Source of the DNA: Tamarix chinensis
Lineage: Eukaryota; Streptophyta; Magnoliopsida; Caryophyllales; Tamaricaceae
Assembly: GCA_030549775.1 (NCBI GenBank)
Contig: CM060177.1
Location: 68,191,638-68,255,637, forward strand
Direction of reading: 5' to 3'
DNA: 64,000 bases
Shown here piece after piece: positions 50,975-59,559 of this stretch. Position 1 is the stretch's first letter, and each line of letters opens with the position of its first letter. The translations under genes were made by a program, and so were the position numbers. Under the pieces are notes generated by a model. It was not told the DNA's origin. It was given only the letters and a program-made list of their open reading frames with translations, and made no database searches.

Positions 50975-50995
50975 CAGTACGAGGAAGTCGTACTG
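50975..50995 (+). promoter_or_regulatory. Perfect 8-bp-stem hairpin in the LTR of element E
   Basis: CAGTACGA, a GGAAG loop, then TCGTACTG. The 3' LTR copy is at 57196-57216. LTRs A (AGTACG-TAG-CGTACT, 5119-5133) and D carry a related palindrome at the same place, just upstream of the acceptor-like site. Its role is unknown. Confidence 0.7.
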
Positions 50996-51014
50996 ATGCT
51001 ATCACTTTTCAGAG

Positions 51015-51074
51015 GAGTACGTCCAAGGCATGCGTTGGCTAAAGGACTACGAGGAGCGTCACCCCGACGAGTAG
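51015..51074 (+). other. Conserved 20-codon open frame in LTR E (also 57236-57295)
   Basis: It follows an acceptor-like CACTTTTCAG and reads GAG TAC GTC ... to TAG, encoding EYVQGMRWLKDYEERHPDE. Solo LTR N has DYVKDME then TGA at the matching place (18494-18517), with W changed to stop. LTRs A (5196-5255), B (24928-24987) and D (46497-46559) have frames of 20, 20 and 21 codons at the same position, with their own shared peptide pattern (D.FDAYDT in A and D). No start codon precedes it, so it would be an exon part if translated at all. Confidence 0.45.
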
Positions 51075-51449
51075 GTTGATTTAGGGAGCGAGTGGACCCC
51101 GCCCCTTTTTCCCCTTTCCTTGTAATTCTTCGGACCGTGAGAGTGTAAGGCAGACCACTAATGACTTTTGCATACTCTGTTGTTATTTTCTAAATGGTTT
51201 GTTATCTAATTTCCTAAACAATCATTGTTATGGATAATATGTCTTTTGCAAAACTCTTGATTTCGCATTATACTTCCGTTATATTTGGATGGGTTGATTT
51301 GTTTTAAGCCTTAGCACTTGACGTAAGGATGGTGAGGAGACCAGACTTATGTCAAGTGTGGCGGTAACACCCACCGTTCTTTAATTTTCGCTTCCGCAAA
51401 GCATAATTTAAACGAAATTTTCAAGTCGTGATTTTGGGGTGTTACAAGT

Positions 51450-51461
51450 TGGTATCAGAGC
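51450..51461 (+). promoter_or_regulatory. Primer-binding site of element E (tRNA-iMet)
   Basis: TGGTATCAGAGC, three bases after the end of the 5' LTR, is the standard plant primer site complementary to the 3' end of initiator methionine tRNA. Minus-strand cDNA synthesis would start here. Confidence 0.95.
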
Positions 51462-51720
51462 TTTGTTTTTAAAATCCTCTCTCAGTTTGAAAGTTTTCAT
51501 TTCTAAATACTTTGAAACTTGGTCTAGCCTTGTGAGGATCGTGAGTTGGAAGCTATTAGTATCCCGATCTTAAGTTGGTGTCCTAAGTGTGTTTAAGGTA
51601 TAACCCGGATTTAGGGACAAAATTGGACTCTGTCTTAAAGGATATGAGGAGGATGACTTTGGGAAGTGGACTAATGGATGTAAGCTAAGCTGAGTTGTTG
51701 TGTCTTGTAGGACCCTTAAA

Positions 51721-52242
51721 ATGTATCTTACCGCTTCAGGATTGGACGTCTCTCGCCTCATGATGCGCCCTGGTGATGATATCCGGGACCACGTAAGGTG
51801 GTTGGCTGGAGAACTAGACCGTATGGTCGAAGAAGGCCAATGCATCGGACCTTACATGTTCCGATCTAACCACCTATTAAGGACCCTTCCTCGAGTAGAG
51901 CCATGGATAACGGCGAAGGAAGTGTATAGAGATCTCTTCATTACCAGCGTTCCCCACCCCAGATTCATGGAAGGCGAGCGGTTTATGATGCACTATGATC
52001 GCTTGGCGAAGGAGCTAATTTTGATGGATGACGCGTGGAGGGCTAGGCAGGGTTTGCCACCGAGTGTTGCCCCAGACTACCCGAGTGAGCAGGACGAAGT
52101 GAACGGACCCTCCTACAATCTCGAGAGGGAGCAAATGATCCTACATGAAGAATGGTTCCAGCGGGTTATCCGCCAGAGTTGGGAGCTGGATGCATCCATG
52201 GACTTAAGCCTCCCAGATGTGGGTAGTGATGATTTGATATGA
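51721..52242 (+). CDS. ORF1: uncharacterised 173-residue protein ahead of gag in element E
   Basis: First ATG at 51721, stop TGA at 52240-52242; the frame is open back to 51700 without another ATG. An acceptor-like TTGTGTCTTGTAG ends at 51710, ten bases before this ATG. I do not recognise the protein. It has no signal peptide, membrane span, coiled coil or zinc motif. It is rich in Arg, Glu/Asp, Met and Trp, has a single Cys (residue 41), and an acidic C-terminus (DVGSDDLI). Likely core: residues 19-62 (DDIRDHVRWLAGELD..., P..FR.NHLLRTLP) and 75-121 (PHPRFM...HYDRLAKEL...MDD, GLPPSVAPDYP); both are conserved in the broken copy at 46943-47344. It lies where Ty3/Gypsy elements normally have only leader, 319 bp before gag. 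It may be an accessory element protein or a captured host gene. Confidence 0.75.
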   Translation: MYLTASGLDVSRLMMRPGDDIRDHVRWLAGELDRMVEEGQCIGPYMFRSNHLLRTLPRVEPWITAKEVYRDLFITSVPHPRFMEGERFMMHYDRLAKELILMDDAWRARQGLPPSVAPDYPSEQDEVNGPSYNLEREQMILHEEWFQRVIRQSWELDASMDLSLPDVGSDDLI

Positions 52243-52561
52243 CTAAATGGAGAAGTTCCCTTAGATCTACCATGCTAGAGGAGTCACTTAGTAAACCTAT
52301 CTACGTTATGGACTCCCTTAGATGAGTAGTGTACCTTTTTTTATAAGCTCTAATTGTTTTCACGTGGATTTGTAGGCATAATTGTTGTATGACTATCCGT
52401 TATGTTTTGAATGCAAGTACCTTCCTTTTAATTATGAGTGCAATGTTGAATGGCCATTGTAGCCAATGATTACCTTCTTTTTGTGTTTCATCCTTGAATG
52501 ATATGTCATGCTTAGCCTCCTCTTTCAATCATAACCCTTTTAACCTTAGGTCCTTAGCACA

Positions 52562-53737
52562 ATGGTAAGGAACGCAAACTTGGCCCGTATGGAGGAGCTA
52601 CTCATAGCTGTTGCAGAAAGAGTGGCAGAGCCACAACCTCAGCAAGCTCAGGTCCAAGTCGAGAACTGGCTGAGGGAAGTTGAGTTCCACCACCCACCCA
52701 CATTCGAAGGAGTCGAGGACCCGACGGTCATGGAGAAATGGATACGGGAACTAGAAAAGATTTTTAGGGCCACAGATTGCCCAGATGGAAAAAGGGTAGA
52801 CATAGGTACATTCTACCTTCGTGGGAAGGCTGATGATTGGTGGAGAGGGTATCGACTCCGTGCCGTGGAGCCAATTGAGACTTGGGAAGGTTTTCTGGTA
52901 GCTTTGAGGGCACGCTACTATCCCTTACATGTTCGGCGTGCAAAACATGTGGAGTTTCTGACCCTCCAACAGGGTAATATGTCAGTCGAGGCCTACTTCA
53001 GCAAATTCTCAGAGCTTCTGGCTTTTGCACCAGAGATTGCGGGTAGCGAGGAAATGGTCGCTCATCGTTTTGAGCAGGGCTTAGATTTGCGCACCCAGGA
53101 GCTATTTGGGGGTGAGGTCATGACCAACGTCCTCACTGTGTATGAGAGGGCTTGTGCCCTAGCAAGGATCCAAGAGGCGAAAAGAGCACTTAGTGGGACT
53201 AAAAGGCCCTCGGAGAATGTTCTTCATCGGGGAAACGACAAGAAGGCTCAAGTCAGCACCCAACATAGCCGACCAGGAGGTAGTCACATCTCACACAACT
53301 CGGGGAGACAATTTGAGAATGGCCGACCTTCGAGGTTCTACTTTTGTAAAATATGCAGGAGAAACCACCCGGGTAAGGATTGCCAGGGAAACCTCATTGA
53401 GTGCCGAAAATGTGGGAAGCTAGGTCACCGAGCATTCGAGTGCTACTCCTCAGGAAGTGGAGCACAGCGTAGTCAAGTACAACCCAGAGGTGGAGCCACT
53501 TATCAACAGCAGACCTCATATGCAACTCAGGCGCCAGCCAGTAGTACCCAGAGCGGCGGTACTAAGGGCAAGGGAGCTATGGACCGCCCCTTCCCGCAGA
53601 TTAGCTCAGGTCAGGCCTCAGGTGTCGGAGGCTCTCACCCAAGGATCAATAGTATTCAGCTGGTCTCACGAGAGGAAGAAGCTGCGCGTGCTCGTGGCTT
53701 TGTCGATACTACTAATGGTAAACCTGCGTACTCTTAA
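52562..53737 (+). CDS. gag: gag (capsid/nucleocapsid polyprotein) of element E, intact, no pol
   Basis: 391 residues from ATG at 52562 to TAA. Residues about 45-205 form the Retrotrans_gag domain (F.GVEDPTVMEKWIRELEKIF, YLRGKADDWW, W..F...RARYYP, LQQGNMSVEAYFSKFSEL). A basic linker follows, then two zinc knuckles. The first, C262-C265-H269-C274, is CX2CX3HX4C, one residue short of the usual spacing. The second, C281-C284-H289-C294, is canonical CX2CX4HX4C. The tail is Gln/Ser/Gly-rich and ends KPAYS without entering a protease. Gag forms the virus-like particle and binds element RNA. An intact frame in a pol-less element suggests recent use. Acceptor-like CCTTTTAACCTTAG lies 12 bases upstream of the ATG. 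Confidence 0.93.
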   Translation: MVRNANLARMEELLIAVAERVAEPQPQQAQVQVENWLREVEFHHPPTFEGVEDPTVMEKWIRELEKIFRATDCPDGKRVDIGTFYLRGKADDWWRGYRLRAVEPIETWEGFLVALRARYYPLHVRRAKHVEFLTLQQGNMSVEAYFSKFSELLAFAPEIAGSEEMVAHRFEQGLDLRTQELFGGEVMTNVLTVYERACALARIQEAKRALSGTKRPSENVLHRGNDKKAQVSTQHSRPGGSHISHNSGRQFENGRPSRFYFCKICRRNHPGKDCQGNLIECRKCGKLGHRAFECYSSGSGAQRSQVQPRGGATYQQQTSYATQAPASSTQSGGTKGKGAMDRPFPQISSGQASGVGGSHPRINSIQLVSREEEAARARGFVDTTNGKPAYS

Positions 53738-53860
53738 TTAATTTTGGCCTCCTTCTTGCCCTTTTCCTCACCTCTCGTTAGCATAATACATGTTTTGTTA
53801 TAGTGAGATTGTCCCATGAGTGCATCTACCTGGTGTTGTGCTTTGATTTGGAGTATTGCT

Positions 53861-53875
53861 TTTAAGGGGGTAGTG
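53861..53875 (+). promoter_or_regulatory. Second (upstream) polypurine tract copy
   Basis: CTTTTAAGGGGGTAGTG (53859-53875) is an exact copy of the terminal polypurine tract and lies 100 bases before it. It could be a leftover of the event that removed pol, or an additional plus-strand primer. Confidence 0.6.
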
Positions 53876-53939
53876 GCCATTAATAAATGCCCCTGTTCAT
53901 AGGTCATGTGTGGGTCTTTAGATGAAACTCTATTTGGTT

Positions 53940-53957
53940 GGCTTCGGGGGCGAAGCC
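53940..53957 (+). promoter_or_regulatory. 7-bp-stem hairpin next to the polypurine tract
   Basis: GGCTTCG-GGGG-CGAAGCC, a perfect inverted repeat ending two bases before the terminal polypurine tract. It may be a structural RNA signal. Confidence 0.6.
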
Positions 53958-53958
53958 T

Positions 53959-53976
53959 CTTTTAAGGGGGTAGTGA
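53959..53976 (+). promoter_or_regulatory. Terminal polypurine tract of element E
   Basis: CTTTTAAGGGGGTAGTGA directly before the TG of the 3' LTR: the plus-strand primer site. The purine run is short (AAGGGGG). Confidence 0.85.
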
Positions 53977-56900
53977 TGTAATACCCCGTATTAATTAACC
54001 CTTATTTTAGACATGCAAGACTTAAAACGTGATTAGTAGGTAAAGTGAACCATAAGATTATTATTATTGTTATTTTTATTATTATTATTAATATTGTTTT
54101 TTCATCGATCGCCTTGTTTTCTTGAGTGGTTCCATAAATAATAAGTTATAAAAATAACCCGGGCTAAGTGCAAGAAAGAGTAGAGGAAATAAAAAAATTT
54201 ATGTCGTTAATAATAATACCGAGCACAAGAGGCGAGTAATTAAAATAGGTGGGGTGGTGAGAATAATAACAATGTTGGCAATAATGGCAAACATAATAAA
54301 ATGGGGGAAGTGATAAAATAATGATAATAATAATAATAATATTGGTCATAATAATAATAATATCATTATTTATTTTTGGAGGAGATTAAGTCTTGTTTAG
54401 GTGGTAATTTTTTTTCCTAATATCCTTCTTGTTAGCTACTACCTTAGGAGTTTTTTTTTTCTTTTCTCCCTAATCTTTTCTCTAATCAGCCTGCACCTTT
54501 TTCCCACCTTCTTCCCCACGTAAAACCAGCCCAAACCAGCCCCAACAGGTCGCATGACCTGTAGCTCCCAGCCATGCACCCGTCACCTACCTCCCTTCCC
54601 ATGCATAAGTCTTTTCCAGCCAGCATTATCCCCCTCTTTTGCAGCCTTTCCTCTTCCCCAATCACAGCCCTTCTCCTCCCCCAACCTCACTCTCTCTCAC
54701 GCCACCCCAGCCTGCAAAGTTTGGGCAGCCATCACTCAACCATTTTCCCTCACATCACTCACCACCTGCAACCCTACCCTATCCTTCCTCCATCTACCCA
54801 CCTATTTTTCCTCCTTTCCCATGCCCTTCTTCCCTGCAAAAATACAAGCAAATCAGTCCAGCCATAGCCATCACGTTACCAGCCTTATGCAGCCCCAAAA
54901 CCACACGTAACTCCAGCCCCTCCATCAAGATACAGCCTGTATCTTCCCTCCTTCTCAACCTGAACCCCTAGCCCATTATTCCAGCCACCTATCCCTTCTT
55001 TTTCCTCTTTTCCCCATGCATGCAACCAGCCCTTTTCCCTCCTCAAAAGCTTCGAAACACTCTCCCCCAAAAACCAACCTGCAGCACCCTTCCCCACTCA
55101 CCCTTGTAGCAGCCCCTTTTCTCCCCATTTTCTCCCCCTTTTATTTGAGTCCCAACCTGCAGATATCAGCCCATTTTCCCCTCCCTTTAAGCCCTCTAAG
55201 TTGCTCCTTGCAGCCCCCTCTTCCCTTCCCTAAATTCTAGCAAGAAAACAAAGGTAAGTGCAGCCCCAAAACTCCCCTCTCCCCTCCACCGAATTTGGGT
55301 TCGAAATTCTTCCAGCTTTTACCTTGTGTTCTACCTTCTCCAAGCAGCCATTTTCCTTCCCCAAGTAAGCACTCCATCCTCGGTAGGTTCGGTGCTTAAA
55401 TTCATGCACCGGCTGCCTCATTTATTTTTCCTAATCATTCTTAAGTATTAGCTTGCGTAGGTTGCATTTTGATTATTTTTATTTTGCATAAATATTAATG
55501 CTTGTAGTTTGGATGGTATTTTCACTTCTAGGTAACCCCGACCTCGCTTAGAGTATTTGTGGAGGAAGCTCAAGGTAAACCCAACTAACCCGAAGACGGT
55601 AGAATTTTTATGTGAAAATGATAAGCTAGTTGCTAGGACTAAATCATGATAGAATGCATATATCAAATTATCATATGTTTGTGGGAAATGGGAGCATGAT
55701 GTATTTTCTTTTCTACATGAATACCATGATGTGTAAATTAACATGTGTTATCATGCAATCTTTTCATGCGCCTAAGTGATATTCTAAATATTTGACGAAG
55801 TATATGTTAACGATGACGAACTTGAATTATGCTAGTAAACTGAGATGAATATGTCTAAGGTAAAATGTAGTTTATATGGGAGCATGTTGTAGTTTATTCA
55901 TACATAGATATATTGAAGTGTAAATTAATATGTGTTGCCATGCAATCTTTTTATATGCCAAAGTGATATTCTTAAATGTGAAGAAGTGTATGCTAATGGT
56001 AACGAACTTGGATTTATGCTAGTAAAATGAGACGGGTATGTTTAAGGTGAAATGTAATTTTATATACCATGATTTTGTTTGAGATTTATTTGTGAAAATT
56101 ATATGAGCTTCTGAAATATTAAAAATGCATGCTAATAGTGTTTACATGTATTATGTATGATAAATGGTTGGGGATAATATGGTCCTTTGTAGTACCGAAG
56201 AGATTGTCGGATGTAAAGTATCAATAATTATTTTATGCTAGCGTTTCATGACAAATGGCTTATGTAAGTAAATCGGTAAGGCAAAAAGTTGTTTCAAAGT
56301 GTATAAATGGATTAATTAAATTAAGTGTTGGCCTTAAAATATATGTTGGGAATAATTGGATAATTGGTTTTAACTTTGAATTGAATAATTATTCGGGCTA
56401 TGGCATAATGCCTAACCCTAGGCCGTGTTGGCTTGGAATGGTTGCGACCTTGTGATATTTGGATGTGATGTTGTTTGTTGATGGTTGAATAAGTTGAACT
56501 CTGTGAATCTCGACTCTCTAAAAGGAAATAATAACTCGGGATTTCATAAGACAATAATTACTTAAGGAGAAAGACTCGAGTTGGAAAGGAATCTCGTGCC
56601 TCGGACTTGGCCGCCGAGTGCATAGTTTTGGGCCTTCGGGTCAAGGGGCTCACTTCTGCTCTATAGGTATTCCATACACCCTATAGGGAGTACGCGTACT
56701 TAAGGTCTTGAGTTCTGAGGTTTAGTATGGGCGACTGTTATGTCGTGTGGCTTCCTTGGCGAGCTTTGCCCTGGAATCGAGTGATTTATTTTGGTACCAC
56801 CCTCCTTGACGATCTTTGTCATGGATATGGGATTGTATTCCACTTGAGAATTTTTATATAAATTATATAACCGGATTAGACACCCACCATAATACTTCTA

Positions 56901-57667
56901 TAATAATCGGAATAGGAATGACTTGACCATTGGTGGGATTGCTTGGAATATCACTAACTCTTCTTATTAGGCCATAATGTATGGTTGTTGGTTAGTTAAG
57001 TTGATTATGAAATTATAAGCATGCCTTAAATGCCTTTGATGGAGATTGTGATCTAACTCGTACCGTTAAATGTGATGTGGTTGTGTGTTTCAAAATCGTG
57101 GCCTTGCATGTGAGCATATATTTTCTTTGAACTCCGTATTTGCATGATGTTTGCTATGTGGGTATGCTACCTCTCCGGAGGCGTTGTGGTTTACTCAGTA
57201 CGAGGAAGTCGTACTGATGCTATCACTTTTCAGAGGAGTACGTCCAAGGCATGCGTTGGCTAAAGGACTACGAGGAGCGTCACCCCGACGAGTAGGTTGA
57301 TTTAGGGAGCGAGTGGACCCCGCCCCTTTTTCCCCTTTCCTTGTAATTCTTCGGACCGTGAGAGTGTAAGGCAGACCACTAATGACTTTTGCATACTCTG
57401 TTGTTATTTTCTAAATGGTTTGTTATCTAATTTCCTAAACAATCATTGTTATGGATAATATGTCTTTTGCAAAACTCTTGATTTCGCATTATACTTCCGT
57501 TATATTTGGATGGGTTGATTTGTTTTAAGCCTTAGCACTTGACGTAAGGATGGTGAGGAGACCAGACTTATGTCAAGTGTGGCGGTAACACCCACCGTTC
57601 TTTAATTTTCGCTTCCGCAAAGCATAATTTAAACGAAATTTTCAAGTCGTGATTTTGGGGTGTTACA
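53977..57667 (+). repeat. 3' LTR of element E
   Basis: Near-identical to the 5' LTR. Examples of differences: ATT/TTT in the ATT tract, one extra T at two places, CACCTTCC/CACCTACC, CAAATTTT/CAAAGTTT, GTATTCTACC/GTATGCTACC. Ends at TGTTACA, 57667. Confidence 0.93.
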
Positions 57668-57790
57668 ACATATTAATTATCATATTTAGTATAATATGAT
57701 AATATTAAAATTTTAGTTTGGAATAATGCATATAATAGTTTGTTATAAGATAACATATTAATTATTATATTTAGTATAATAAATGCTAAA
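57668..57790. repeat. Short direct repeat, 85-bp spacing
   Basis: ACATATTAATTATCATATTTAGTATAAT at 57668 recurs, with one change, at 57753. It directly abuts the 3' LTR of element E. Confidence 0.75.
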
Positions 57791-58119
57791 CGTTAACCCT
57801 ATCCTTAATAACTTATAATAAAAACTAATCCTACACCTAATAAACCCTAATCTTAAATCTAGCTAACTATTATTAAACCCTCATAGATCCTATACATCAT
57901 CATCATCATTATTATTATACATAGTTATTTTGGCTAATTTAATTATTCACTCTTATATCTTCTTTATTTTCTATGTTTATATAATCCTCATCAAATAAAA
58001 ATTATTAACATGCAACTCTAATAGAAAATTTTATTTAATGATGTATATATGTAAAATATATTTTTATTTAATTATATGGCATTTCCTAACATCCTAGTAT
58101 CCTATACTTATTAATAAAA

Positions 58120-58146
58120 ATGTATGTATGTATGTATGTATGTATG

Positions 58147-58226
<80 letters not shown>
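58120..58226. repeat. Compound microsatellite (ATGT)n(CT)n(AT)n
   Basis: Three adjoining uninterrupted runs: ATGT units to about 58151, CT/TC units to about 58183, then AT units to 58226. Confidence 0.95.
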
Positions 58227-58228
<2 letters not shown>

Positions 58229-58307
58229 ATGAGTGACATTACTAATATTTTTAAGTATTTTATTTCTTTTGGTAATTAAGAACTACAATGGTGTATATAT
58301 ATATATT

Positions 58308-58332
58308 TGTGTGTGTGTGTGTGTGTGTGTGT
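58308..58332. repeat. (GT)n microsatellite
   Basis: About 12 GT units after a short AT run. Confidence 0.95.
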
Positions 58333-59481
58333 AAGGTCAGCCAACACATTCATGCATGTTAATAACACCAACAAATTTAACAATGAACATCAACATTTTT
58401 CACCAACACATTCAACAACAAATAACAACACATTTTTCAACAACAAACTATAAATTTTCAATAACAAACACTGCAACATGCATCAATATACATGCATTTA
58501 TATATCTATAATAAGAGAATAAGCTAGGGAAGAATAAAATCATACGTAAGAGGAACGACAACAGCAAGAGGAGTTATGGCGAGAAAGAGAACATACGATG
58601 ATTAAGAGAACAACCACAACCACCTATAAGCATGGAATTCAAGAAGGACCAAATGTAGGCAAGGTGCACAAGAATGGTAGAACATGAAATACTATAGTGA
58701 TGTAAGAGAATGAGTGGTTTCCTGTAGTTGGTGGTGCAAAAGATAACGAATGGTAATTGGCCAGATTTGAGAGGATGAGGACTAGTGGTAGTTAGTGTGG
58801 TGTTGGTGTAAGGGTTTACAAGATAATGAGAGTAAGAGAGGGAGGGTGTAGAATGAGAGAGTATGAAATTTTTCGCATGAAATAAGGGGAAGAAGATTGG
58901 GGTTTGGGGTATTAATAATGCTTCTTGTAAGAACTGTTGTTAAAACAACTTTTACTAACAATTTTTACAAGTACCATTATTAAAACTATAGTGTGTTATT
59001 TTAGGGTGGAGGTTTTAATAGCAGTTTTGACCTATAACCATTATCAGAAATTCGTCATCTATTTCGTGCATTAATTTTTATGTGTTTGGTAATAGTTTTA
59101 AAAGCACCATTATTAATGTGCCAAAGATGAGGGATTATCGTTGCACCTAATATAGAATATGTGTTAGCTGTCCATCCCATGTTAGATACAAGATCGAGAA
59201 ACCAAACCAATGAAAACAAAAGTAGACTGTGTAAGAAACATGATATATATATATTAAAGAAAACATTTACAAAATAGGACATATACAGTCCTTGAGATTT
59301 CTTAGGGCTATGGACTGCGGAGCATGATGGGTGTGAGTTCTTGGGGGAAAAGATCGGGGCTTTTCATGTCTTGGTGTGGATTCTTTGAAGAAGAAAAGGG
59401 TCCTATTTAGTCAAACATTTGCAAATGCCAAGGTCACGAGATCACTTCCACGCTCTCTCCCTCCTCCACTCCTCGTTTTAA

Positions 59482-59484
<3 letters not shown>

Positions 59485-59534
<50 letters not shown>
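59485..59534. repeat. (AT)n microsatellite
   Basis: About 25 uninterrupted AT units, just downstream of the 3' end of the minus-strand LINE remnant. It may derive from the LINE tail. Confidence 0.95.
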
Positions 59535-59536
<2 letters not shown>

Positions 59537-59559
59537 ATAGTTGAAATAGGAAAACAACA

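Larger units (their letters stand above)
47758..51446 (+). repeat. 5' LTR of element E
   Basis: Parts in order: AT-rich start with ATT tract (47840-47880), pyrimidine-rich block with many CAGCC words (about 48240-49010), a consensus 5' splice-like site (AAAG|GTAAGT, GT at 49033), a tandem pair of about 188-bp repeats (49469-49656, 49657-49846), two short repeats CCTTGGCGAGCTTTGCCCTGG / CCTTGACGATCTTTGTCATGG (50530-50605), a perfect 8-bp-stem hairpin (50975-50995), a 3' splice-like site (AG at 51011-51012) and a 20-codon frame. It ends with the GCACTTGACGTAAGG..GTGTGGCGGTAACACC block found in solo LTR N. Confidence 0.93.
47758..57667 (+). mobile_element. Element E: young pol-less LTR retrotransposon with ORF1 and gag (TR-GAG-like)
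   Basis: LTRs at 47758-51446 and 53977-57667 both begin TGTAATACCCCGTATT and end GGGGTGTTACA. By eye I count about 11 substitutions and two single-base length differences in 3.69 kb, so the insertion is recent. The 2530-bp interior holds, in order, a primer site for tRNA-iMet, ORF1, gag, a 240-bp tail and a polypurine tract. No protease, RT, RNase H or integrase is present. The flanking 5-mers (AGAGA / ACATA) do not match. The LTR type, primer site and gag fit Ty3/Gypsy elements with long LTRs (Tekay/Del-like is my guess); lineage cannot be fixed without RT. The gag-only layout is the TR-GAG class. Transposition must use enzymes of another element. Confidence 0.93.
57791..59480. other. Non-coding stretch with microsatellites
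   Basis: AT-rich, no recognised gene. It holds ATC/ATT triplets near 57897, the microsatellites listed separately, CAACA-rich sequence at 58340-58470, and at 58920-59110 a segment of TTTTAATAGCAGTTTTGACC-like words resembling the subterminal repeats of CACTA or MITE elements; no ends were found. 59285-59460 is more GC-rich but has no convincing frame. Confidence 0.4.

Noticed and set aside
51450..51461. tRNA-like match TGGTATCAGAGC
   Set aside because: Only 12 bases next to an LTR; this is the primer site, not a tRNA gene.
58900..59160. Possible MITE or CACTA subterminal region
   Set aside because: Words such as TTTTAATAGCAGTTTTGACC are suggestive, but I found no terminal inverted repeats or target duplication.
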